Below are positions 1 to 8,950 of a DNA stretch of 47,546 nt, one piece after another. Position 1 is the stretch's first letter. Every line of letters starts with the position of its first letter. Under the pieces are notes generated by a model, which saw only the letters and a list, made by a program, of their open reading frames with translations, did not search any database and was not told the origin of the DNA. The stretch is from Muribaculaceae bacterium (GTDB lineage: Bacteria; Bacteroidota; Bacteroidia; Bacteroidales; Muribaculaceae). A program made the position numbers and the translations under genes. The stretch spans positions 1-47,546 of the forward strand of contig JAFYSL010000007.1 in assembly GCA_017559355.1 (NCBI GenBank), in the 5' to 3' direction.

Positions 1-130
1 AAAAAAGCATTTTTTTTACCATATCAATAATATTCTTCACAAAGATATGTATTTCAGTGTATTACAAAGGTTTTATCCTACTTTTTGTCCACCTTGCCCC
101 ATTTTTTAGGTTGAGTCCTAATATGCCTGG

Positions 131-186
131 AAATAAAAAGGGGCATAAACGAGAATAAGCTAACTACTTTCGTAATTAGCTTATTC
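131..186 (-). terminator. Probable terminator of tRNA-Gln
   Basis: An 11-bp perfect inverted repeat (153-163 with 176-186, 12-nt loop) lies just downstream of the tRNA in its direction of transcription. On the minus strand it is followed by CCCCTTTTTATTT. The stem is AT-rich, so strength is uncertain, but position and T-run fit an intrinsic terminator. The remaining bases 1-130 show no gene that I can recognise. Confidence 0.6.
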
Positions 187-192
187 CCTAAG

Positions 193-263
193 TTGTCTTA
201 CCAGGACTCGAACCTAGACAGGCAGAACCAAAAACTGCAGTGCTACCATTACACCATAAGACA
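193..263 (-). tRNA. tRNA-Gln (anticodon TTG)
   Basis: The minus strand folds into a tRNA. The acceptor stem TGTCTTA/TAAGACA and the T stem CTAGG/CCTGG around TTCGAGT are clear, the D arm carries TAATGGTAG, and the anticodon loop TTTTGGT reads UUG, which decodes CAA/CAG glutamine. The anticodon stem has one T-T mismatch next to the loop. The discriminator base is A and CCA is not encoded, so it must be added after transcription. It has its own well-formed promoter (300-331) and a downstream hairpin, so it is probably transcribed separately from tyrS, which lies upstream on the same strand. Confidence 0.93.
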
Positions 264-299
264 ATCCTTATTGCCCAAGACTTCCGTCCTAAAGCGTTG

Positions 300-331
300 C
301 AAAGGTACGCACATTTTTTATACTGTGCAAA
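300..331 (-). promoter_or_regulatory. Promoter of tRNA-Gln
   Basis: On the minus strand TTTG (331-328) and TACCTTTG (307-300) are separated by 20 bp, matching the Bacteroidetes primary sigma factor pattern TTTG-N19-21-TAnnTTTG. Transcription would start about 30 nt before the mature tRNA 5' end. Confidence 0.7.
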
Positions 332-359
332 TATTTTTGCAACTTTTTTTTATTTTTTA

Positions 360-1652
360 TTACTTTGCGATGAGCAAGAAGTAATTCTTTTTGCCTTTTT
401 GAACGAGTATATACTTATCGTTTAGCAACATATCTACTGAAGCATCGGTATATACATCGGCAATTTTTTCTTTGTTAATTGATACACCACCTTGTTGAGC
501 AAGTTTGCGAAGTTCGCCTTTTGAAGGGAACACTGCGGCTTTTTCAGTCAAAAGGTCGGCAATCTTAACTCCTGCTTCAATGTCGGCTTTCTCAACTTCA
601 AAAGTAGGAACACCTTCAAATACTGCCAAGAGTGTTGCTTCATCGATTTTGCGAAGAGTTTCAGATGCTTTGTTGCTGAAAAGTATTTGAGATGCTTCAA
701 CTGCTGCTTCATATTCTTCGGCAGAGTGTACCATTGTAGTAATCTCTTTTGCAAGACGTTTTTGCAATGGGCGCAAACCTGGATCTTTTTCTTGCTCTTC
801 AACGAGTGATTGAATTTCTTCGCGAGAGAGTTCGGTGAAGATTTTGATATATTTTTCAGCGTCAGCGTCAGATACGTTCAACCAGAATTGGTAGAATTTG
901 TAAGGAGAAGTGTAACGAGCATCTAACCACACGTTTCCACTTTCAGTCTTACCAAATTTACCACCATCAGCTTTTGTGATAAGTGGGCAAGTGAGTGCGT
1001 ATGCTTCACCACCTACTGTGCGACGAATCAACTCAGTACCAGTAGTGATGTTACCCCATTGGTCAGAGCCACCGAGTTGAAGACGGCAATTTTTATCTTT
1101 GTAAAGTGTCAAGAAGTCGTAACCTTGCACGAGTTGGTAAGAGAACTCGGTGAACGACATGCCTTGTTGAGACTCACCTGAAAGACGTTTCTTTACAGAG
1201 TCTTTTGCCATCATATAGTTAACAGTAATATGCTTACCCACATCACGGATAAAATCGAGGAATGAAAAATTTTTCATCCAGTCGTAGTTGTTAACTAATT
1301 CAGCAGCATTTGGAGCATCGCTATCGAAATCGAGGAATTTAGCGAGTTGCTTTTTGATTGCTTCTTGGTTGTGACGCAAAGTTTCTTCATCGAGCAATTT
1401 GCGTTCTTGGCTTTTCATTGATGGGTCACCAATCATACCCGTTGCACCACCAACGAGCGCGATAGGTTTGTGACCAGCGCGTTGAAAATGTTTAAGCATC
1501 ATCACGCCCACCAAGTGGCCAATATGTAAAGAGTCGGCAGTAGGGTCAATACCCAAGTAAGCCGTAGTCATTTCTTTTTTGAGTTGTTCGTCGGTTCCTG
1601 GCATCACTGTGTGAATCATACCACGCCAGGTCAATTCTTCAATAAAATCCAT
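360..1652 (-). CDS. tyrS: Tyrosine--tRNA ligase
   Basis: This cytoplasmic class I aminoacyl-tRNA synthetase charges tRNA-Tyr with tyrosine using ATP. The 430-residue length is normal for the bacterial TyrRS family. The HIGH signature is at residues 43-46 (SLHIGHLVG), the tyrosine-pocket segment [10 protein letters not shown] is near 192-201, and the second signature is KFGKT at 232-236, the usual TyrRS variant of KMSKS. The last ~70 residues form an S4-type RNA-binding domain. ATG at 1652 gives the expected N-terminus. A consensus -7 element lies 32 bp upstream, so it can be transcribed apart from sufS, 81 bp away on the same strand. Confidence 0.97.
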   Translation of the reverse strand: MDFIEELTWRGMIHTVMPGTDEQLKKEMTTAYLGIDPTADSLHIGHLVGVMMLKHFQRAGHKPIALVGGATGMIGDPSMKSQERKLLDEETLRHNQEAIKKQLAKFLDFDSDAPNAAELVNNYDWMKNFSFLDFIRDVGKHITVNYMMAKDSVKKRLSGESQQGMSFTEFSYQLVQGYDFLTLYKDKNCRLQLGGSDQWGNITTGTELIRRTVGGEAYALTCPLITKADGGKFGKTESGNVWLDARYTSPYKFYQFWLNVSDADAEKYIKIFTELSREEIQSLVEEQEKDPGLRPLQKRLAKEITTMVHSAEEYEAAVEASQILFSNKASETLRKIDEATLLAVFEGVPTFEVEKADIEAGVKIADLLTEKAAVFPSKGELRKLAQQGGVSINKEKIADVYTDASVDMLLNDKYILVQKGKKNYFLLIAK

Positions 1653-1683
1653 TGTATTATATAGTTAATTTATTTTTCTATTG

Positions 1684-1691
1684 CAAAGTTA
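1684..1691 (-). promoter_or_regulatory. -7 element for tyrS
   Basis: The minus strand reads TAACTTTG, a full match to TAnnTTTG, in the 81-bp gap between sufS and tyrS. No good -33 element is visible. Confidence 0.5.
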
Positions 1692-1733
1692 AACAATTTA
1701 TTTGTTTTCGACACTCACATTTACATAAATATA

Positions 1734-2954
1734 TTATCCAAGCATTGCCGACACTCGACGAAGCGCAGAAATAAAAGCATCTATCTCTTCGCGAGTATTA
1801 TACACAGCAAACGATGCTCTCACCGTTCCCTCTATACCGAGAGCGTGCATCAATGGCTGAGCACAATGATGCCCAGTGCGCACCTCAACACCTAGCTTAT
1901 CAAGCAACATTCCCAAGTCGTAGTGGTGTTCATTCCCTATAAGAAACGAGACTACTCCACTCTTTTGAGGCGCTGTGCCAAATATCCTCATGTTAGGAAT
2001 TTTCTCCATCTCAGCAGTCGCATAAGAGAGTAATTCATGCTCATAAGCAGCTATATTCTCCACGCCTATGGATTGTATAAACTCTATCGCTTTCTTAAAT
2101 GCAGCAATCCCCACAAAATCGGGAGTTCCTGCTTCAAACTTAAATGGGAGTTCGGCATAAGTAGTCTTTTTGAAGTCAACCGTACCAATCATCTCGCCAC
2201 CTCCTTGATATGGGGGCATCATTTTAAGGAGATGCTTTTTACCATAAAGTACACCCACCCCAGTAGGGCCATACATTTTATGCGCCGAAAAGGCGTAAAA
2301 ATCAGCATCAAGGTCTTGCACATCTACTTTTATATGCGAAATTGCTTGTGCTCCATCAACCAACACTGGCACGTTATATTGATGTGCTTCCTTTATTATC
2401 TCCTTTATAGGGTTGATTGTTCCAAGCACATTTGATACATGACATACTGCTACCAATTTTGTGCGTTCGTTGAACAATGATTGATAAGCCTCCATGTCGA
2501 GAGTGCCATCTTTCTTAATTGGCACAACTCGCAATATGATGCGCTTGCGCGAACCCAACAATTGCCAGGGTACAATATTAGCGTGATGCTCCATCGTAGT
2601 AACAATGATTTCATCGCCATTTTCAAGCAATTGACCATAAGATGACGCTACGAGGTTTATCGCCTCAGTAGTGCCACGAGTAAAAATTATTTCTTGTGTA
2701 GATGAGGCATTAATAAATTCTCTCACACATTCGCGAGTAGCTTCTTGAAGATCTGTTGCCTCTTGTGAGAGCGAATGCACACCTCGATGCACATTTGCCT
2801 TGCATGTAGTATACACTCGAGTGATTTCATCAACCACACATTGAGGAGTAAACGATGTTGCTGCACTATCAAGATACACCAATGGTTTATTCCACACCGT
2901 GCGATTAAGTATGGGAAATTGGCTACGAATATGTGTTATATCAATACCTTCCAT
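1734..2954 (-). CDS. sufS: SufS cysteine desulfurase
   Basis: This PLP enzyme converts cysteine to alanine and donates the sulfur as persulfide for Fe-S cluster assembly by the SufBCD scaffold. The PLP lysine lies in SAHKMYGPTGVG and the active-site cysteine in RTGHHCAQPLM (the RxGxHCA group II motif). I chose the ATG at 2954, giving 406 residues starting MEGIDITHIRSQFPIL. This matches where family members begin and lies 13 nt after the sufD stop. The frame is open further upstream (ATG at 2987, overlapping sufD by 20 nt), so a start there is possible. It is last in the suf operon. No sufE or sufU acceptor is encoded beside it. Confidence 0.95.
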   Translation of the reverse strand: MEGIDITHIRSQFPILNRTVWNKPLVYLDSAATSFTPQCVVDEITRVYTTCKANVHRGVHSLSQEATDLQEATRECVREFINASSTQEIIFTRGTTEAINLVASSYGQLLENGDEIIVTTMEHHANIVPWQLLGSRKRIILRVVPIKKDGTLDMEAYQSLFNERTKLVAVCHVSNVLGTINPIKEIIKEAHQYNVPVLVDGAQAISHIKVDVQDLDADFYAFSAHKMYGPTGVGVLYGKKHLLKMMPPYQGGGEMIGTVDFKKTTYAELPFKFEAGTPDFVGIAAFKKAIEFIQSIGVENIAAYEHELLSYATAEMEKIPNMRIFGTAPQKSGVVSFLIGNEHHYDLGMLLDKLGVEVRTGHHCAQPLMHALGIEGTVRASFAVYNTREEIDAFISALRRVSAMLG

Positions 2955-2967
2955 TATATCTTTATTA

Positions 2968-4329
2968 TCAGTCTTTTTTTGATTCATGACAAGAAGCAGC
3001 ACATTCCCCACACGACGCTTGCTGTCCGTAAAATCTTTTTTCTACCAAGTGACGCAAACGGTCGCACAACCCTTCCATTTTTACCATGTCGATTACATCA
3101 ACCATAAACGCTTGCATCAACATTGTGCGAGCCTCTTTTTCGGGTATACCACGCGAACGCATATAGAACAAAGCATCGGCATCAAGTTGACCCGTCGTTG
3201 CTCCATGACTACACTTAACATCGTCGTTATAGATTTCAAGTTGTGGCTTAGTGTGCATACGTGCTTGTTTTGAAGCAAGAAGATTGCGATTGCTTTGGTA
3301 TGCCTCAGTAAAACGAGCATCGGGTGCTACATATATCACACCATCAAATGCACCTGTTGACTCATCATCAAGCACATACTTAAACAACTGATTACTCATG
3401 CCATGAGTAGATGCATGCTTGATATATGTATTATTATCAACGTGTTGACTACCCGAAGCAATAGCCATACCAGCAAGAGTGGTCTTGCTATTATCTTCTA
3501 CCAAGTCGATATGGTAATCGTTGCGAGTGTTGCCCCCTGAAAGAGTTACACCATTAACCAACAATTGCGAATCTCGTTGTTGACGAGCAAAGAGTTGAGA
3601 GTAGCGTGCTGTTGTAGCCGACGACTCCTCAATATCATAAATATCAAGCGACGCATTTTTACCCACATATGCCTCCACTACTTGTGATGAGAGATATTGA
3701 TATTCACTATTTTGCGTATGGTCGCAGATAAGTAACTGTGCCGAAGCCCCATCTTCAACAACAACAAGCAATCGACGCACACCCATCATAGGCGCAGCCG
3801 AGTTGAATATATTTACAAGTTGAATAGGGCGTTCCATCACTACCCCACGAGGCACATAGATAAACACTCCATCTTGCACAAGCATCGTATTCAATGCCAC
3901 TCCTGGTTTTTCGTTTTGAGCCAAACCATTATAGAAACAGCCAACCAACTCGGGATGTTCAACCGATGCCTTTGCCAAAGAGTCGATAATAACCCCTTGA
4001 GGCATTTTATTGTGAAGTGTTGATGATGGTGCAAATGTATCATTTACAACAAAAGCCATGATTGTGCTCATATTGGGCACATCACACTTAAATGACAATG
4101 ACACATCTACAGGTATATTAACTCGATTAATATTCACACCAAAGTCGGGCGCAAACATCTCTTCAATCGAGGTCTTTTCATATCCCTCCTCACCTTTCTG
4201 TGGCAAAGATTTCCCCTCTAGCGACTTGCGAGCATCGCGGCGATGTTGATTTAAGACTTCGCTCGATTTGCCCTCTATCACACTGAGATGAGAATCATAC
4301 AATTCTATATATTGCGATAATGCACTCAT
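2968..4329 (-). CDS. sufD: SufD, Fe-S scaffold subunit
   Basis: SufD pairs with SufB in the SufBC2D complex that builds and transfers Fe-S clusters. The C-terminal half is the SufBD beta-helix core, with motifs such as KCSHGATTG and FYMRSRGIPEKEAR, and the far C-terminus is helical. I place the start at ATG 4329 (MSALSQYIELYD, 453 residues). The frame is open back to a TTG directly after the sufC stop, but ATG is preferred. It lies 21 nt after sufC and before sufS. Confidence 0.95.
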   Translation of the reverse strand: MSALSQYIELYDSHLSVIEGKSSEVLNQHRRDARKSLEGKSLPQKGEEGYEKTSIEEMFAPDFGVNINRVNIPVDVSLSFKCDVPNMSTIMAFVVNDTFAPSSTLHNKMPQGVIIDSLAKASVEHPELVGCFYNGLAQNEKPGVALNTMLVQDGVFIYVPRGVVMERPIQLVNIFNSAAPMMGVRRLLVVVEDGASAQLLICDHTQNSEYQYLSSQVVEAYVGKNASLDIYDIEESSATTARYSQLFARQQRDSQLLVNGVTLSGGNTRNDYHIDLVEDNSKTTLAGMAIASGSQHVDNNTYIKHASTHGMSNQLFKYVLDDESTGAFDGVIYVAPDARFTEAYQSNRNLLASKQARMHTKPQLEIYNDDVKCSHGATTGQLDADALFYMRSRGIPEKEARTMLMQAFMVDVIDMVKMEGLCDRLRHLVEKRFYGQQASCGECAASCHESKKD

Positions 4330-4350
4330 CGTATTATTACTATATAGCAA

Positions 4351-5118
4351 TTATTGATTATCAATTTCTTGTTTAATCCAATCATAACCACGCTCTTCGA
4401 GCACGAGTGCGAGTTCAGGACCACCAGTTTTTACAATGCGACCCTTGTAAAGCACATGCACAAAGTCGGGCTTAATATAATCAAGCAATCGTTGATAGTG
4501 AGTAATCACAATTGTGGCGTTTTCAGATGTTTTGAGTTTGTTTACACCACCAGCCACAATGCGAAGTGCGTCAATATCAAGACCACTATCGGTTTCGTCA
4601 AGAATTGAGAGGCGTGGTTCGAGCATCGCCATTTGGAAAATCTCGTTACGTTTCTTTTCTCCACCCGAGAACCCCTCGTTAACCGAACGAGAAGCCAACT
4701 TGTTATCAAGCTCTACTACCTCACGCTTTTGACGCATAAGTTTCAAGAAATCACTTGCAGAAAGAGGCTCTTGATTGAAATATTTACGTTTAGCATTAAT
4801 TGCAGCACGCATAAAATTCACCATTGACACCCCGGGAATTTCCACTGGATATTGAAACGAAAGGAACAATCCTTCGTGTGAACGATTCTCGGGCGCAAGT
4901 TCAAGCAAATCTACACCATGAAAGTTCACCTCTCCTTCGGAAACTGTAAATGAAGGATCACCAGCGAGCACCGATGAAAGCGTACTCTTTCCCGCTCCAT
5001 TAGGGCCCATTATAGCATGCACTTCTCCAGGGCGCACTGTTAAGTTTACCCCTTTTAATATCTCTTTGCCTTCAATGCCAGCACGAAGATTTTTTACCTC
5101 TAACAATATATTATCCAT
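4351..5118 (-). CDS. sufC: SufC, Fe-S assembly ATPase
   Basis: This ABC-type ATPase energises the SufBCD scaffold. Walker A GPNGAGKST is at residues 38-46, the signature SGGEKKR at 151-157 and Walker B LSILDE at 170-175, followed by the D-loop-like DSGLD. The 255-residue length is typical. It has no membrane segments and is cytoplasmic. It sits between sufB (27 nt upstream) and sufD in the usual sufBCDS order. Confidence 0.97.
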   Translation of the reverse strand: MDNILLEVKNLRAGIEGKEILKGVNLTVRPGEVHAIMGPNGAGKSTLSSVLAGDPSFTVSEGEVNFHGVDLLELAPENRSHEGLFLSFQYPVEIPGVSMVNFMRAAINAKRKYFNQEPLSASDFLKLMRQKREVVELDNKLASRSVNEGFSGGEKKRNEIFQMAMLEPRLSILDETDSGLDIDALRIVAGGVNKLKTSENATIVITHYQRLLDYIKPDFVHVLYKGRIVKTGGPELALVLEERGYDWIKQEIDNQ

Positions 5119-5145
5119 ATCGATTATGATGTTTCTATTTAATAA

Positions 5146-6645
5146 TTATCCTACCGAACCTTCAAGCGTGATTTGCAATAGTTTTTGTGCCTCAACAGCA
5201 AACTCCATTGGCAACTTATTCATCACCTCCTTGGCATAACCATTGACAATTAATGCCACTGCCTCCTCGGTGGGAATACCACGCTGATTACAGTAGAATA
5301 TTTGATCTTCACTAATTTTTGATGTTGTAGCCTCATGTTCCACTACTGCTGTATCGTTCAACACATCAATGTAGGGAAATGTGTGAGCTCCACAATGCGA
5401 ACCGAGCAAAAGACTATCACATTGAGTGTAATTGCGACAACCATCGGCATTAGGTGCCACCTTCACCAATCCTCGATAAGAGTTTTGGCTATGTCCTGCC
5501 GATATACCCTTTGATACAATTGTGCTGCGAGTATTGCGACCTGTGTGTATCATCTTTGTACCAGTATCGGCTTGTTGACGATTGTTGGTAACAGCAACCG
5601 AATAGAACTCACCTATTGCGCCATCGCCAGCGAGCACACAACTTGGGTATTTCCAAGTAATAGCCGAACCAGTTTCGACTTGTGTCCACGACAATTTTGA
5701 ATTATCGCCACGGCACAAACCTCGTTTTGTCACGAAATTATATACCCCACCTTTGCCATCTTTATCGCCAGCATACCAGTTTTGCACGGTTGAATATTTC
5801 ACTTCGGCACGATCTTCTACGATAATCTCTACAATCGCAGCATGTAGTTGATTTTCATCGCGCATTGGAGCTGTACAACCCTCGAGATAACTTACATATG
5901 CATCGTCGTCGGCAACAATCAATGTGCGTTCAAATTGCCCTGTTCCCGATGCATTGATACGGAAATAGGTTGACAATTCCATTGGACAACGCACCCCTTT
6001 AGGAATATACACAAATGAACCATCGCTAAACACAGCCGAGTTGAGTGCTGCATAGAAATTATCACGATATGATACTACCGAACCAAGATAGCGTTTTACC
6101 AAATCGGGATAATCACGCACTGCTTCAGAGAATGAGCAGAAAATAATACCCAATTCAGCAAGTTTCTCTTTATGTGTCGTTTTAACCGATACTGAGTCCA
6201 ACACAGCATCAACAGCCATACCCGAAAGGACCTTTTGCTCTTCAAGAGGAATACCAAGTTTGTTAAACGTGTCGAGCAATTCAGGGTCAACCTCGTCAAG
6301 ACTTTTTGGGCCCTCCTTCTTTTTAGGAGCAGCATAATAGCTTATCGCTTGGAAATCTATTTCGGGAATGTCGAGATGTGCCCAAGTAGGCACGTCAAGT
6401 GTGAGCCAATGGCGAAATGCTTTAAGTCGGAATTCAAGCAACCACTCTGGTTCACCTTTCTTTTGCGAAATCAATCTCACCACATCTTCATTAAGCCCTT
6501 GTGGAATGATTTCGGTATCAATGTTTGAAACAAATCCATACTTATACTCGCCCGATGTAACATCGTTGATGATGTCATCGTTTGTTTCGGGACGAGTAGG
6601 ATTTGCCTTTTTATCCATATCTTTATTTTCGTTGATTTCTTTCAT
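5146..6645 (-). CDS. sufB: SufB, Fe-S scaffold subunit
   Basis: SufB is the main scaffold on which the nascent Fe-S cluster forms. Recognisable segments include [14 protein letters not shown] near the N-terminus, the beta-helix core with [15 protein letters not shown], and the C-terminal [20 protein letters not shown]. The length is 499 residues from ATG 6645. A second ATG nine codons later ([10 protein letters not shown]) could be the true start, because the first residues are low-complexity and charged. It lies 34 nt after the cvpA-like gene and is probably cotranscribed from the promoter before cvpA. Confidence 0.96.
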   Translation of the reverse strand: MKEINENKDMDKKANPTRPETNDDIINDVTSGEYKYGFVSNIDTEIIPQGLNEDVVRLISQKKGEPEWLLEFRLKAFRHWLTLDVPTWAHLDIPEIDFQAISYYAAPKKKEGPKSLDEVDPELLDTFNKLGIPLEEQKVLSGMAVDAVLDSVSVKTTHKEKLAELGIIFCSFSEAVRDYPDLVKRYLGSVVSYRDNFYAALNSAVFSDGSFVYIPKGVRCPMELSTYFRINASGTGQFERTLIVADDDAYVSYLEGCTAPMRDENQLHAAIVEIIVEDRAEVKYSTVQNWYAGDKDGKGGVYNFVTKRGLCRGDNSKLSWTQVETGSAITWKYPSCVLAGDGAIGEFYSVAVTNNRQQADTGTKMIHTGRNTRSTIVSKGISAGHSQNSYRGLVKVAPNADGCRNYTQCDSLLLGSHCGAHTFPYIDVLNDTAVVEHEATTSKISEDQIFYCNQRGIPTEEAVALIVNGYAKEVMNKLPMEFAVEAQKLLQITLEGSVG

Positions 6646-6679
6646 TATCTTGATAAAATCATACTTTTACAATCTATAC

Positions 6680-7207
6680 CTATTTTGCCAAGTTTTTAGT
6701 TGTTTCAAAAAACTCTTTGGCTGTTTCTGATCCCAAAATATCGGGAGCAAGATTTATTAATCGCTCATCAACAAAGCTACTTGATTCGGCAACTATCGTT
6801 GATGATGGAAATATTGCAATCCACAAATTGAGCGCTAAACTCAACAATACCAACCATTGTACTACGGCAAACACAGCCCCTGCAGCACGATTTACCGAAT
6901 TCAATTTTACCTTCTTCAGCAATGATGTTAACAATGAAGCAACCCATCGAGCGCCAAAGTAACCAAGTATAAACAAAACAACTTGAGCCACAACTGAGTT
7001 CAAAAAACGCGAAGAGGCTTTTGTTGATGTTGAATCGAGAAAGAAGTCATTAAGAAATACTGTAAAATCAGCAGCGAAGACGCGACAACAAATAATACCG
7101 GCAATAATTCCCACCAATGCCCCTATTTGTCGCACAAATCCTTTGTAGTATCCATATATCGCTGAAACTACTACAACTACTATCAATATTATGTCTAACG
7201 TACTCAT
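6680..7207 (-). CDS. CvpA-family inner-membrane protein
   Basis: This 175-residue protein starts MSTLDIILIVVVVVSAIYGYYKG, the hallmark N-terminus of the CvpA (colicin V production) family, and has about four hydrophobic segments (roughly residues 5-22, 27-45, 75-95 and 108-130). The role of the family outside E. coli is poorly defined; envelope homeostasis is the usual suggestion. It is the first gene of the run leading into sufBCDS, but I infer no direct link to Fe-S assembly beyond cotranscription. Confidence 0.85.
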   Translation of the reverse strand: MSTLDIILIVVVVVSAIYGYYKGFVRQIGALVGIIAGIICCRVFAADFTVFLNDFFLDSTSTKASSRFLNSVVAQVVLFILGYFGARWVASLLTSLLKKVKLNSVNRAAGAVFAVVQWLVLLSLALNLWIAIFPSSTIVAESSSFVDERLINLAPDILGSETAKEFFETTKNLAK

Positions 7208-7232
7208 TTCTACTTGACAGCCATTAAATTTG

Positions 7233-7240
7233 CAAAGTTA
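7233..7240 (-). promoter_or_regulatory. -7 element for cvpA-sufBCDS
   Basis: The minus strand reads TAACTTTG (match to TAnnTTTG), 26 bp before the cvpA-like ATG. It is the only such element I see before the suf genes. No iron or redox operator is recognisable by eye. Confidence 0.5.
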
Positions 7241-7444
7241 GCAAAATTTATCCACTATTCACGTCTATATCGACATAAAGTGAATACTCAAATCAACATT
7301 TATTCATTTCATTTTACCACACATTACATCAATTTCGCTACTCCATGACCTATCGCCAATCACCACTCTAGCAAATATTACAAAGATGTTGGTCTTTTTT
7401 TCTTTATTTGCATTATTTAAGACTATATTTTGGTTATTTTTGGT

Positions 7445-7452
7445 TACTTTTG
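7445..7452 (+). promoter_or_regulatory. -7 element for the AraC-type regulator
   Basis: TACTTTTG lies 26 bp before the ATG at 7479, in the 271-bp divergent intergenic region shared with cvpA. TTTTGG and TTTTTGG runs occur upstream, but none at ideal -33 spacing. Confidence 0.5.
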
Positions 7453-7478
7453 CCACACAAACCTATTAAACTTAAAAA

Positions 7479-8396
7479 ATGGATCAATCATTACGCATTA
7501 CTCAACTAAGTGGCATAAAACGCTTCTCTTTTGATTATAGCAAATTTGGCGATGATTACATGTTTGCTCATTTTACTTCAAGCAAAAATGGGCTTGAATA
7601 TTTCTCATCTCCTGTGAGATTTGATGGTCTGCTATTTGTGCTATGCCTTAAGGGGAATCTCGAGGTTGAAATAAACCTTGAGAAGGTAGTTATTGAACAA
7701 AATTCATTGCTTTGCCTAAGCCCCGACCGCATTATATCTTCAAAACAAACCGACTTTACAAACTTTGAAGCATATTTCTTATTCCTTTCGCCACAACTAT
7801 TACGCAATCTCAATATTGATATAAACATCATTAATCACTCAGGACCTATTGCTTCGTTCAAGTCAAATAGTCGCACATCGGTTATCGAACTCGAATCAAA
7901 CGAAACTGAATTGTTGCAAAAATACTTGGAGTTGCTACACCTCAACACGACCGAAAACAGCAACGACATATATATCAAAAGCATCTCTCGCAATATCATT
8001 GCATCAACACTCTATCAAATACTCCATTTTGCATCAAAAAGAGTTTCCCCAGAAGTTTCTGATGACCGACCAAAATCACGCCGTTCTAATTATGTTCACG
8101 AGTTTATATCCCTTGTTCATAGACATTTCCGACAAGAACGTTCAGTAAAATTTTATGCCGATAAACTTTTCATATCTCCAAAATATCTTTCATTGATAAT
8201 CAAAGAAATGACTGGTCGTTCTGCAGCTGAATGGATTGACGAGTGCGTTATTCTCGAAGCAAAAAATCTACTCCGTTTTTCGGGTAAAAACATTCAACAA
8301 ATTGCTTACGACCTCAACTTTACAAACCAATCATCATTTGGCAAATATTTCAAACATTTAACTGGAATGTCGCCATCTGAATTTCAAAAGACATAA
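7479..8396 (+). CDS. AraC-family transcriptional regulator
   Basis: A 305-residue predicted DNA-binding regulator. Residues ~1-180 form a cupin-like sensing region with no recognised ligand motif. Residues ~205-300 form the paired helix-turn-helix of the AraC family, including FYADKLFISPKYLSLIIKEMTG (first helix-turn-helix) and IAYDLNFTNQSSFGKYFKHLTGMSPSEF (second, with the family consensus). It is a single gene, divergent from cvpA-suf and followed by a strong terminator hairpin, so its target is not indicated by an operon partner. The architecture resembles Bacteroidetes AraC regulators of stress or envelope genes; the ligand is unknown. Confidence 0.9.
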   Translation: MDQSLRITQLSGIKRFSFDYSKFGDDYMFAHFTSSKNGLEYFSSPVRFDGLLFVLCLKGNLEVEINLEKVVIEQNSLLCLSPDRIISSKQTDFTNFEAYFLFLSPQLLRNLNIDINIINHSGPIASFKSNSRTSVIELESNETELLQKYLELLHLNTTENSNDIYIKSISRNIIASTLYQILHFASKRVSPEVSDDRPKSRRSNYVHEFISLVHRHFRQERSVKFYADKLFISPKYLSLIIKEMTGRSAAEWIDECVILEAKNLLRFSGKNIQQIAYDLNFTNQSSFGKYFKHLTGMSPSEFQKT

Positions 8397-8423
8397 TACC
8401 CTAAGTTGATTAAATAATAACAC

Positions 8424-8460
8424 AAGCGCGTGAATGACAATCATTCACGCGCTTCTATTT
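8424..8460. terminator. Terminator between convergent genes
   Basis: A 14-bp perfect stem (8424-8437 with 8441-8454) with a 3-nt CAA loop is followed on the plus strand by CTATTTTTTC. It lies between the araC-type gene (plus) and the small membrane protein (minus). It is a strong intrinsic terminator for the plus strand and possibly acts both ways. Confidence 0.85.
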
Positions 8461-8487
8461 TTTCATTTAATTTATCTAGAGTATTTT

Positions 8488-8775
8488 TCAAATAGAGTTG
8501 AAAACATAATAAAATGCTACTCTCATGATTCCTACAACTAAAAGCAAAATTCCCGATAATAAAAGTCCAAACATTGACATATTATGGAATCGACCTCGCA
8601 ATCCTATTATTGATAGCACTATTCCCACTACCGCCAAGCAGGTACCTCCAAGTTGCATACGATATAATACCACCCAAGCAAGAATGCCGATTATCAGCCC
8701 CAATATACCCAGAATATTACCTTTGGGAGTTGCTTTTGACTCCTTATTTTCGTTATTTTCTACTATTTCGCACAT
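8488..8775 (-). CDS. Small multi-pass membrane protein, unknown function
   Basis: A 95-residue protein with a short charged N-terminus (MCEIVENNENKESKATPKG) followed by three hydrophobic stretches (about residues 20-38, 44-58 and 68-90). The repeated GI(L/I)xLIIGI and LSIIGLRGR patterns resemble DUF4190/DUF6142-type small membrane proteins, but I cannot assign a family firmly. A consensus -7 element (8801-8808) lies 25 bp upstream and the terminator at 8424-8454 lies beyond its end, so it looks monocistronic and real despite its size. Confidence 0.7.
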   Translation of the reverse strand: MCEIVENNENKESKATPKGNILGILGLIIGILAWVVLYRMQLGGTCLAVVGIVLSIIGLRGRFHNMSMFGLLLSGILLLVVGIMRVAFYYVFNSI

Positions 8776-8800
8776 TGCTTATGTATCAATAATTCTATCG

Positions 8801-8808
8801 CAAATTTA
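8801..8808 (-). promoter_or_regulatory. -7 element for the small membrane protein
   Basis: The minus strand reads TAAATTTG, matching TAnnTTTG, 25 bp upstream of the ATG at 8775. Confidence 0.45.
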
Positions 8809-8890
8809 GAGAATCAAATGCAATTATCCTAAAAATGATTCATCTTTTTCCTTTTTGTGCCAACAATCAATCAAATTAGACTAATTAGTT

Positions 8891-8920
8891 TTTGCATATC
8901 CATTTTTATGTGTAAGTTTG
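8891..8920 (+). promoter_or_regulatory. Promoter of the DUF2851 gene
   Basis: TTTG (8891-8894) and TAAGTTTG (8913-8920) are separated by 18 bp. The predicted transcript begins about 8927, leaving a short leader that supports translation from TTG 8951 or ATG 8963. Confidence 0.55.
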
Positions 8921-8950
8921 CAATAATGTTTCATCTCTCAGGCATTACAA

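Noticed and set aside
106-121. TTAGG-ttgagt-CCTAA hairpin near the window start
   Set aside because: It is only 5 bp with no following T-run in either direction and no gene context.
360-1652. Aberrant KMSKS motif in TyrRS (KFGKT)
   Set aside because: KFGKS/KFGKT is the common form of the second signature in many bacterial TyrRS; nothing unusual.
2955-3011. Upstream extension of sufS (starts at 3011 or 2987)
   Set aside because: These starts lie within sufD and add 11-19 residues absent from typical SufS; ATG 2954 gives the usual N-terminus and 406 residues. The start at 2987 remains possible.
4330-4350. Upstream extension of sufD to 4350
   Set aside because: It would start with TTG directly after the sufC stop; an in-frame ATG at 4329 is the better start.
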